Below, in pieces: positions 33,513 through 39,903 of a stretch of DNA of 43,256 bases. A model generated the notes under the pieces. That model saw only the letters and a list, made by a program, of their open reading frames with translations, searched no databases and was not told where the DNA came from. Made by a program: the position numbers and the translations under genes. Where the stretch lies: contig SVFO01000007.1 of the NCBI GenBank assembly GCA_015056795.1, positions 112,475-155,730 of the forward strand. Reading direction: 5' to 3'. Origin of the DNA: Lachnospiraceae bacterium (GTDB taxonomy: Bacteria > Bacillota > Clostridia > Lachnospirales > Lachnospiraceae). Numbering within the stretch: the first letter of the stretch is position 1; each line of letters opens with the position of its first letter.

Positions 33513-33887
33513 TCACCATATGGAGATGGTTTCAGAATAAAGCACTTCCTTGTCCGGCTCTGGCTTTGTCGCAGACACAACGATTTCATAAGGAATTCTG
33601 CTCATGCCTTTATATTTGGGCAGGCAGGAATAAACCAGATCTGATTGCTCCTTCATCAGCTCTTCAATTGTCTGATCATGCTTCTCCTTAATTCTACCAA
33701 TACCAACTGGCACATAGACACGATTATCCGGTGTCTCCGTGCCACCAAATCGCAGGGCTTTCAGATACAGAGGCTCAAGCATTCCTTTGTCCATCATCAT
33801 ATGAGCCTTCCCAAGTGAATCAATGGCAGCAAATCCCGTGATCTGTTCTTTTTTGTCCCAAAACTTCAAAGCCTCCAGAAATCTCAT
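33513..33887 (-). CDS. Hypothetical protein (124 residues) between lepB2 and rbgA
   Basis: Family not recognised. A soluble mixed alpha/beta protein beginning MRFLEALKFWDKKEQITGF, with LYLKALRFGGTETPDN, VYVPVGIGRIKEKHDQ and a strand-rich end PYEIVVSATKPEP. ATG with AAGGGGG overlapping the end of lepB2 (13-base gap), so it is co-translated with it. Its place between a signal peptidase and a ribosome GTPase gives little functional hint. About 90 bases of non-coding sequence separate it from rbgA. Confidence 0.75.
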   Translation of the reverse strand: MRFLEALKFWDKKEQITGFAAIDSLGKAHMMMDKGMLEPLYLKALRFGGTETPDNRVYVPVGIGRIKEKHDQTIEELMKEQSDLVYSCLPKYKGMSRIPYEIVVSATKPEPDKEVLYSETISIW

Positions 33888-33899
33888 TCGTCTACCCCC

Positions 33900-34481
33900 T
33901 TAGTGAATGAATCCCATCTTCTCCTCGCCATATTCCATATGCCACCAAGCCTGTCCGATCATATCCTTTTTATCGACTGGTCCAATGTTCGCCTGTCTGC
34001 TGTCCTCACCGTCTGCCGCATTGTCTCCCATGCAAAAGAACTGTCCGTTGGCTACCGTAAAGCCTTCTGCAGCAATTCCAGCTTCCTCTACCGTGCCATG
34101 AATCCATTCCGATTCCACGTCGTTGACATACAGCTTTCCATCCTTGATTTGTATCTTATCTCCAGGGCAGGCCACGACGCGTTTCACATAATAATGCGAA
34201 TGCTCGTTGCCATGTGGCAAAAACACAACCACGTCGCCCTTTTTCGGCACAAATAAGGTATATGCAAATTTGTTGACCAAAACCTCTTGTCCATTATAGA
34301 GCCCCGGCTCCATGGAGGAACCGACCACGCGACATCGCATGCCAAAGAAGTACACACTTACTACGGCAATAAACGCAGCGATCACCATTAATACCAAACA
34401 GATAAAAAACTCTGTCAAAATTGGAAAATGACTCTTTTTCTCTGGAACGTAAAAGCTTAGACCTGCCTTCTTCTTTTTCAT
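33900..34481 (-). CDS. lepB: Type I signal peptidase (second of two)
   Basis: A 193-residue signal peptidase paralogue. One membrane helix at about 23-47, catalytic S56 in GSSMEPG and K100 in YYVKRVVACPGD, then FFCMGDNAADGEDSR. The variations (GSSMEPG, GDNAADGED) from the first copy suggest different substrate preference. ATG with GGG-rich upstream sequence. It lies directly after the rplS terminator; a TATTAT box at about 34525 may be its own promoter but has a poor -35. Confidence 0.92.
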   Translation of the reverse strand: MKKKKAGLSFYVPEKKSHFPILTEFFICLVLMVIAAFIAVVSVYFFGMRCRVVGSSMEPGLYNGQEVLVNKFAYTLFVPKKGDVVVFLPHGNEHSHYYVKRVVACPGDKIQIKDGKLYVNDVESEWIHGTVEEAGIAAEGFTVANGQFFCMGDNAADGEDSRQANIGPVDKKDMIGQAWWHMEYGEEKMGFIH

Positions 34482-34542
34482 GATTCCCTACGCTTCCACT
34501 TCTTTCCAAATTTCCACCAATTACTATAATAACACATTTTTT

Positions 34543-34585
34543 TAAAATAGAAAAGGACGTTCACGCAAGTAAACGTCCTTTTTCT
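34543..34585 (-). terminator. Intrinsic terminator after rplS
   Basis: GGACGTT and AACGTCC pair around a 10-base loop, with flanking AAAA/TTTT extending the stem. On the minus strand it is followed by TTTTCTATTTT. It can act in both directions. Confidence 0.8.
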
Positions 34586-34593
34586 TATGGAAA

Positions 34594-34947
34594 TTATTTT
34601 ACCAGCTCTTTTACCTTAGCCTTCTTACCAACGCGAGCTCTCAGGTAGTTCAGCTTAGCACGTCTTACCTTACCATGACGAACTACTTCGATCTTCTCTA
34701 CGTTAGGAGAATGAAGGGGCCAGGTCTTCTCTACGCCTACGCCGTTGGAAGTCTTTCTAACGGTGAAGGTCTCTCTGTTGCTGCCGCCCTGTCTCTTCAG
34801 GACAACGCCTTCGAATACCTGTACTCTTTCACGGTTACCCTCTTTGATTTTACCGTATACTCTTACGGTATCACCAACGTTGAACTCATCCACCGTAGCC
34901 TTCAGCTGTGCGGTTTCAATTTCCTTGATAATGTCATATGCACTCAT
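34594..34947 (-). CDS. rplS: 50S ribosomal protein L19
   Basis: A 117-residue L19, which sits at the interface of the two ribosomal subunits. Typical stretches are [22 protein letters not shown] split at the strand turn, [21 protein letters not shown] and [23 protein letters not shown] with GGAGG. It is the last gene of the ylxM-ffh-rpsP-trmD neighbourhood but has its own promoter and a structured leader. Confidence 0.98.
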   Translation of the reverse strand: MSAYDIIKEIETAQLKATVDEFNVGDTVRVYGKIKEGNRERVQVFEGVVLKRQGGSNRETFTVRKTSNGVGVEKTWPLHSPNVEKIEVVRHGKVRRAKLNYLRARVGKKAKVKELVK

Positions 34948-34972
34948 GTCTGTGCCTCCTTGTATGAAATTT

Positions 34973-35014
34973 GACGTTCTTAATACCTTTGCGGTAACAG
35001 AGGACCATCTCGTC
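34973..35014 (-). promoter_or_regulatory. Structured leader of rplS, candidate L19 autoregulation element
   Basis: On the minus strand GACG (35014-35011) pairs with CGTC (34976-34973), enclosing two small hairpins: AGATGGTCCTCT and TACC-GCAAA-GGTA. This multi-branch fold starts about 8 bases after the predicted transcription start. L19 leaders of this kind are known in Firmicutes as r-protein feedback elements; a covariance-model search would decide. Confidence 0.45.
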
Positions 35015-35028
35015 TTAGCAACTTTGAT

Positions 35029-35057
35029 ATAATATCACGAAACGCCAGTCTTTGCAA
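35029..35057 (-). promoter_or_regulatory. Sigma-A promoter of rplS
   Basis: -35 TTGCAA (35057-35052) and -10 TATTAT (35034-35029) with a 17-base spacer, placed in the short gap after trmD. Confidence 0.65.
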
Positions 35058-35086
35058 GCCTTTTTTGAAAAATATGAGGAAATCTT

Positions 35087-36559
35087 TTATTCCTCCTCTT
35101 TCTCCTTGCGATAGGTCCAAAAGATCGTACGCTTGCCGACATATAAGCCCATTTTCTCCTGCATTTTCAGCGAAGCAATATTCTTGACACGAATATGGGC
35201 ATAGGGTAACCCTCCGCGTTCCAAGGACCAATTGACCAAATAGGATGCCAGGGACGACCCAATGCTGGTTCTCCGATATTTCGGATCTACGTACAAAAGT
35301 CCTAAGCTTCCTCCTGCATGAACGCCACAAAAGCCTGCAATCTCATCATTTTCATAGGCAGCAAAAAACTCGCCCTTCAGAATTCTGTCTCGAAGATATT
35401 CTCTCTCCTGTTCCCCACCATAGTTTTCCACGGCATAATCAATTTCCGAAATGGGATAGGGACGAATGTCCTTATGCGCGATTGGCATGGCAGTATGCTG
35501 CGTGTAGACACTCTGATAGCATTCATCTCCAACCTGAAGGTTATAGCGCTCATCAATTAAATCATTGAGCTCTGCGCAGTTATGTAGCACAACCTTCGCA
35601 TCCTTTGGAACATATGCAAGGAGCGCCTCGCCCTCTTCCTTGGTCTCACAGCAGATCATATATGTGATACCATTGATGCCAAGGGCAACGGCGGCATTTC
35701 CCATTGTGTGCAAGAGCTTTGCCTTTCCCTTCAGCAGCGAATCGATCAGATAGGCATTTTCCTTTTTCTGCTTCATGAGGCGTTTGATGGTTTGTTCCTT
35801 CTCAGCATACTTCTCATAAAGATCAGGACGCCAGATCTTTGTCCGCTCCTTTGCCGCTTCCCGCCTCCAGGCTTCTATTTTCTTATGATCTCCTGTTAAC
35901 AGCACCTCTGGCACGGCCTTTCCGTGCCACACCTCTGGTCTGGAATATTGCGGATACTCTAACAAATCATTTTCAAAGCTCTCCGTCTGGGCGGATTCCT
36001 CGCTTCCAAGGACTCCTGGAACCAGTCTGGAAATGGCATCAATCATCACTAGGGCAGGCAATTCCCCGCCCGTCAGCACATAATCTCCGATAGAGATACG
36101 ATCCGTCACGATTTCGTCCAAAACGCGCTCATCAATGCCCTCATAATGACCGCAAAGAATAATCAAATCCTCTTCCTTCGCCAGTTCCTTCGCTACTTCC
36201 TGCGTAAACACCCTTCCCTGTGGAGTCATGTAAATTGTGCGCGGCTTTTTCTTTTGTTCTGATGCTCCGTCAGCTTTCATCACATCATTCGCAACCGCCG
36301 CATTGTCATTTATATTGTTCCCGTCCGTATTCCCCGTAACATGAAGCCATGCATCATAAACAGGCTGCGCCTGCATAAGCATACCCGCACCGCCGCCATA
36401 GGTGTAATCATCTACCTTGCCATGCTTTTCCAAGGTAAAATCACGAATATTGACTGCGTCAACCGTAAGGAGCTCCTTTTCAATTGCACGCTTTAGGATC
36501 GAATTATTGCAGCCCTCCAGAATCATTTCAGGGAACAGCGTTAATACGTGAAAGTTCAT
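35087..36559 (-). CDS. trmD: tRNA (guanine37-N1)-methyltransferase TrmD fused to a GNAT acetyltransferase
   Basis: A 490-residue fusion. Residues 1-250 are TrmD, a knotted SPOUT enzyme that methylates G37 of tRNA: FHVLTLFPEM, DYTYGGGAGM, LCGHYEGIDERV, SIGDYVLTGGELPALVMID and the end WHGKAVPEVLLTGDH are all present. An unusual Asn/Asp-rich insert lies at 74-105, before PRTIYMTPQG. Residues about 270-490 form a GNAT acetyltransferase with FCGVHAGGSLGLLYVDPKYRRTSIG split around the acetyl-CoA loop. ATG at 36559 fits TrmD, with GGAGG 11 bases upstream; an in-frame TTG at 36595 is unlikely. The acetylation target is unknown. No stop or frameshift separates the parts. Confidence 0.93.
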   Translation of the reverse strand: MNFHVLTLFPEMILEGCNNSILKRAIEKELLTVDAVNIRDFTLEKHGKVDDYTYGGGAGMLMQAQPVYDAWLHVTGNTDGNNINDNAAVANDVMKADGASEQKKKPRTIYMTPQGRVFTQEVAKELAKEEDLIILCGHYEGIDERVLDEIVTDRISIGDYVLTGGELPALVMIDAISRLVPGVLGSEESAQTESFENDLLEYPQYSRPEVWHGKAVPEVLLTGDHKKIEAWRREAAKERTKIWRPDLYEKYAEKEQTIKRLMKQKKENAYLIDSLLKGKAKLLHTMGNAAVALGINGITYMICCETKEEGEALLAYVPKDAKVVLHNCAELNDLIDERYNLQVGDECYQSVYTQHTAMPIAHKDIRPYPISEIDYAVENYGGEQEREYLRDRILKGEFFAAYENDEIAGFCGVHAGGSLGLLYVDPKYRRTSIGSSLASYLVNWSLERGGLPYAHIRVKNIASLKMQEKMGLYVGKRTIFWTYRKEKEEE

Positions 36560-36613
36560 TTCAAAATAAGCCTCCGCCAAATCGTACCTTATCAAATCCA
36601 GGCCTAATACTGC

Positions 36614-37126
36614 TTATAAAAGTCCCTCCAGAACATGTACCCTGATAAATCCAGCCTCTACGTCCACGGCGAGAATGCACTGCTTAATGGCGGGAAGCAA
36701 AAGCTCTCTGCCATCCTTCATACGAATCTCATAGACGTCATTCGCCCCTGTCTGCATGATGTCCTCAATCGTGCCAAGCTCCTCATCATTTGCATCGCCG
36801 TCCAGAACCTTTAGACCAATTAAGTCAGCAATAAAATACTCATCCTTTTGGAGTCTTACTGCCTTCTCCCTTGGTACGTATAAGCTACATTGGCGCAGCT
36901 TCTCCACTGCATCTCTATCATCAAAGCCCTTAAGCTTCAGAATGACCATCTGCTTAAAAAACTTAACGCTTTCGATTTCCACTGTTTTTTCCGTCTTGCC
37001 CTGTACAAGAATGATTTCCTTTAAGCGTTTGAAACGCTTGGCATCATCCGTCGTCGGAAAGACATTGACTTCACCCACAACGCCATGGGGGGAAGTAATT
37101 ACTCCTACCTGAAATCTTGTTTCCAT
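36614..37126 (-). CDS. rimM: 16S rRNA processing protein RimM
   Basis: A 170-residue RimM, which helps mature the head of the 30S subunit. The N-terminal barrel starts FQVGVITSPHGVVGEVNV, then KGFDDRDAVEKLR, and the PRC-barrel domain runs from DEYFIADLIGLKV to LLPAIKQCILAVDVEAG. The ATG at 37126 fits the family N-terminus and follows GGTGAGGA; an earlier in-frame start at 37234 would add 36 unrelated residues. Order khpA-rimM-trmD is conserved. Confidence 0.96.
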   Translation of the reverse strand: METRFQVGVITSPHGVVGEVNVFPTTDDAKRFKRLKEIILVQGKTEKTVEIESVKFFKQMVILKLKGFDDRDAVEKLRQCSLYVPREKAVRLQKDEYFIADLIGLKVLDGDANDEELGTIEDIMQTGANDVYEIRMKDGRELLLPAIKQCILAVDVEAGFIRVHVLEGLL

Positions 37127-37161
37127 ATTGGAATCCTCACCTAACATATTTAAATAGCGTG

Positions 37162-37189
37162 AGAGACCGCCCCATACGAAGCGGTCTCT
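37162..37189 (-). other. Perfect 9-bp hairpin between khpA and rimM
   Basis: AGAGACCGC and GCGGTCTCT form a perfect GC-rich stem with a 10-base loop in the 91-base gap. No uridine run follows, so it is more likely a processing or attenuation structure than a full terminator. Confidence 0.5.
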
Positions 37190-37217
37190 ATTCATGACAA
37201 ACCATATTCGGTCAGAT

Positions 37218-37445
37218 CTATACAATCTCAACATCCACTCTGGTATTGTCCTTAAAGGAAGCTGCCTTTACTACGGTACGAATCGCTTTCGCAATTCTTC
37301 CCTGCTTTCCAATCACTTTACCCATATCGGAGGCAGCCACGTGAAGCTCAATTACAACATTCTTCCCGTCAACCTTTTCGGTCACTACCACTTCATCGGG
37401 ATTCTCGACGAGAGCTTTCGCTACTACTTCTACCAATTCCTTCAT
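37218..37445 (-). CDS. khpA: KH-domain RNA-binding protein KhpA (YlqC)
   Basis: A 75-residue single KH domain. The GxxG loop is GKQG at 46-49 in MGKVIGKQGRIAKAIRT. In Firmicutes KhpA pairs with KhpB and affects cell elongation and RNA metabolism. ATG with GGAGG; 24 bases after rpsP, the usual place. Confidence 0.95.
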   Translation of the reverse strand: MKELVEVVAKALVENPDEVVVTEKVDGKNVVIELHVAASDMGKVIGKQGRIAKAIRTVVKAASFKDNTRVDVEIV

Positions 37446-37469
37446 AAATCCACCTCCAACAAGATTAGC

Positions 37470-37715
37470 TTATTTCTCGATGCCTGCAGCCTTGAACAGC
37501 TTTCCTACAACCTCGGTAGGCTGAGCGCCGTTTGCGAGCCACTTCTTAGCAAGCTCCTCGTCAATCTTGAAGGTAGAAGGATCGGTGGAAGGATCATAGG
37601 TACCGATCTCCTCGATGAATCTGCCGTCTCTGGGGGAACGGGAGTCAGCAACAATAATTCTATAAAAAGGTGCCTTCTTCTGTCCCATTCTTCTTAATCT
37701 GATCTTTACTGCCAT
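37470..37715 (-). CDS. rpsP: 30S ribosomal protein S16
   Basis: An 81-residue S16 with the family start [19 protein letters not shown] and the motif [17 protein letters not shown]. The ATG at 37715 has GGAGG 8 bases upstream and gives the standard N-terminus; an upstream in-frame ATG at 37730 overlaps that site. The 129-base gap to ffh has two weak stem-loops (GTCATCC/GGGTGAC and AAAATCAT/ATGATTTT) of unknown role. Confidence 0.97.
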   Translation of the reverse strand: MAVKIRLRRMGQKKAPFYRIIVADSRSPRDGRFIEEIGTYDPSTDPSTFKIDEELAKKWLANGAQPTEVVGKLFKAAGIEK

Positions 37716-37844
37716 TTCTTTTTCCTCCATTTACATGAAAAATTAATATATACTCAAAAATCATTTTCGGACTCACCTGATCATGATTTTTTCGCCAAGT
37801 ATCTTTGTCACCCAAAGGATGACTGTTTTTCCAAGGTCATTCGC

Positions 37845-39239
37845 CTAGAAAGGGAACCTTCCGCCCTTTCCCGGGAAACCGCCCATGCCGCCAAAGCCGC
37901 CAAGACCGCCGAAGCCGCCCTTGCGCTTGCCACCCATACTGCCAAACTGCTTCATCATCTTCTGGCTTTGCTCAAACTGTTTAATAAAGCGATTAACTAC
38001 GGCAATGTCCACGCCGGCACCCTTTGCAATACGATGCTTTCTCTGAGGATTTAAGAGCTTTGGATTTCTTCTTTCCTTGATGGTCATGGAAAGAACGATT
38101 GCTTCCATTTGCTTCAGCTGCTTTTCATCCACCATGCCTTCCAGCTCAGAAGCCTTCACTCCCATGCCAGGAAGCATGCCCAAGATGCTTGCCAGACCAC
38201 CCATGTTGCGCATCTGCTTCATGCTCTCGAGATAGTCCTCAAAATCGAACTTTCCCTTCTTCATGTGATCTGCCATCTGGCGACCCTTATCCTCGTCAAT
38301 GTCGATGGCTTCCTGCGCCTTTTCAATCAGCGTCAGAACGTCGCCCATGCCAAGGATACGGTTTGCCATTCTGTCTGGATAGAATTGCTCCATGTCGGTG
38401 AGCTTTTCCCCCATGCTGACATAGAGAATTGGCTTTCCCGTAACGGCCTTAATGGAGAGCGCTGCACCGCCTCTGGTATCGCCATCCATCTTTGAGAGGA
38501 TGACACCATCAACGCCAACCTTCTGGTTGAACTCGTTTGCAACATTCACGGCATCCTGACCAGTCATGGCATCCACAACGAGGAGCGTCTGATGAACCGT
38601 TACGTTCTCCTTGATCTCCTGAAGCTCTGCCATCATGTCCTCATCTACGTGAAGACGACCAGCCGTATCGAGGATCACGACGTTATGACCGTTTTTCTCG
38701 GCATACTTAATCGCTTCCTTCGCAATTTCCACGGGCTTTACGTTCGTACCCATGTCAAAGACGTCAATACCAATCTTGTCACCATTGACATGTAACTGTT
38801 CCACGGCCGCAGGACGATAAACGTCGCAGGCAACTAACAGACATTTCTTTCCCTTCTGGCGGAACTTACCAGCGAGCTTTGCGGTTGCAGTCGTTTTACC
38901 AGCACCCTGAAGACCTGCCATCATGACAACCGTAATGGCCTTGCCTGGCTGGAACTGTACCTCCGTCGTCTCGCTTCCCATCAGGGAAATCATCTCTTCG
39001 TTAACAATCTTGATCACCATCTGGCCCGGATTCAGTCCGCTCATGACATCCTGACCAATGGCTCTCTCTTCTACGGATTTTACAAACTGCTTTACGACCT
39101 TGAAGTTAACGTCAGCCTCCAGGAGAGCCATCTTGACTTCCTTTAACGCAAGCTTTACGTCCTCCTCCGACAGCTTTCCCTTTCCGCGAAGATTCTTAAA
39201 AATATTTTGAAGTTTATCGGTTAAGCTCTCAAATGCCAC
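37845..39239 (-). CDS. ffh: Signal recognition particle protein Ffh
   Basis: A 464-residue SRP54 GTPase that targets nascent membrane proteins to FtsY. The N domain begins AFESLTDKLQNIFKNLRGK. The G domain has GLQGAGKTT, DVYRPAAVEQL, DTAGR and SKMDGDTRGG. The M domain has the methionine-rich MKQMRNMGGLASILGMLPGM, split by helices, and MTIKERRNPKLL. The tail is glycine-rich (GGFGGLGGFGGMGG). GTG at 39239 gives the standard start and is 8 bases from AAGGAG; the TTG two codons earlier is too close to that site. Confidence 0.97.
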   Translation of the reverse strand: MAFESLTDKLQNIFKNLRGKGKLSEEDVKLALKEVKMALLEADVNFKVVKQFVKSVEERAIGQDVMSGLNPGQMVIKIVNEEMISLMGSETTEVQFQPGKAITVVMMAGLQGAGKTTATAKLAGKFRQKGKKCLLVACDVYRPAAVEQLHVNGDKIGIDVFDMGTNVKPVEIAKEAIKYAEKNGHNVVILDTAGRLHVDEDMMAELQEIKENVTVHQTLLVVDAMTGQDAVNVANEFNQKVGVDGVILSKMDGDTRGGAALSIKAVTGKPILYVSMGEKLTDMEQFYPDRMANRILGMGDVLTLIEKAQEAIDIDEDKGRQMADHMKKGKFDFEDYLESMKQMRNMGGLASILGMLPGMGVKASELEGMVDEKQLKQMEAIVLSMTIKERRNPKLLNPQRKHRIAKGAGVDIAVVNRFIKQFEQSQKMMKQFGSMGGKRKGGFGGLGGFGGMGGFPGKGGRFPF

Positions 39240-39301
39240 GCCCAATACTCCTTATGTCAATTCTCTAGGTTTATAAACTCTTATTTCTCAATGCTTCTTT
39301 A

Positions 39302-39670
39302 TCAAAGCGTATCTAGTAATTCCTTGGTCAAGCTCTGTATTTGGTCCAGTCTCTTGATCAGGTCCGCACAGGCTTCCTTTCCCATTTCTGTTTTTTCATC
39401 CAGCTTCGTCAGCGAATCGATTTGGGAAATCTTTTTCTTTGCCGTCGCAAATCTCTCTGCCAAATGAAGCTTTTCCTCATAGTCCGAAAGGATCTTGTCA
39501 CAGCGTTTAATTAAGTCATGCACGCCCTGTCTGCTGATTCCCTGCTCCGCAGCGATCTCGCCAAGAGACATGTCATTGAAAACGGCAGCCTCATACACCT
39601 GTTTTTGATGCTCTGTCAGAAGGTCACCATAAAAATCATAGAGGAGTGCCTGCTCAAAAATCTTTTCCAT
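39302..39670 (-). CDS. ylxM: YlxM, DNA/SRP-associated helix-turn-helix protein
   Basis: A 122-residue YlxM/p13-like protein with a sigma-70-region-4-like helix-turn-helix ([39 protein letters not shown] as separate helices). It is encoded with ffh in most Firmicutes and may modulate SRP function. The C-terminal half is a charged coiled coil. ATG with AGGAGG. It is the first gene of the ffh operon, with a long structured leader. Confidence 0.93.
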   Translation of the reverse strand: MEKIFEQALLYDFYGDLLTEHQKQVYEAAVFNDMSLGEIAAEQGISRQGVHDLIKRCDKILSDYEEKLHLAERFATAKKKISQIDSLTKLDEKTEMGKEACADLIKRLDQIQSLTKELLDTL

Positions 39671-39703
39671 CGCTTCTTCCTCCTATAAGATTTTTAGGCT
39701 TTG

Positions 39704-39857
39704 CAAATGCCACCTTCGGTGTCGCTTGGTTTCCTTCTGATTCACTCATAAAACCCGTCTGCCTTTGGCAGCCGCCGTCGCTTCGCGACTCTTGGTTTTA
39801 TTTCGTTTACGCTCGGGTGAAACCAAATGCCACCTTCGGTGTCGCTTGGTTTCCTTC
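39704..39857. repeat. Hairpin-rich repeat cluster in the ylxM-ffh leader
   Basis: A 34-bp sequence beginning CAAATGCCACCTTCGG occurs exactly twice, at 39704-39737 and 39824-39857, 120 bp apart. Between them TAAAACC (39749-39755) pairs with GGTTTTA (39794-39800) to enclose two hairpins, CTGCC-TTT-GGCAG and GTCGC-TTC-GCGAC. The second copy forms AAACCAA...TTGGTTT around CACC-TTC-GGTG. All of this lies between the ylxM promoter and start codon and would be transcribed. Confidence 0.75.
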
Positions 39858-39863
39858 CGAGCT

Positions 39864-39892
39864 ATCATACAATAATATTCTATTACTGTCAA
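39864..39892 (-). promoter_or_regulatory. Sigma-A promoter of the ylxM-ffh-rpsP operon
   Basis: Consensus -35 TTGACA (39892-39887) and -10 TATGAT (39869-39864), spacer 17 bases, beginning 12 bases after the stop codon of the helicase. The leader to ylxM is about 185 nt. Confidence 0.7.
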
Positions 39893-39903
39893 GTATTTTT
39901 TCT

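Noticed and set aside
37716..37844. A small RNA or riboswitch between ffh and rpsP
   Set aside because: Two weak stem-loops are visible, but neither has a U-run or a motif that I can match to a known class.
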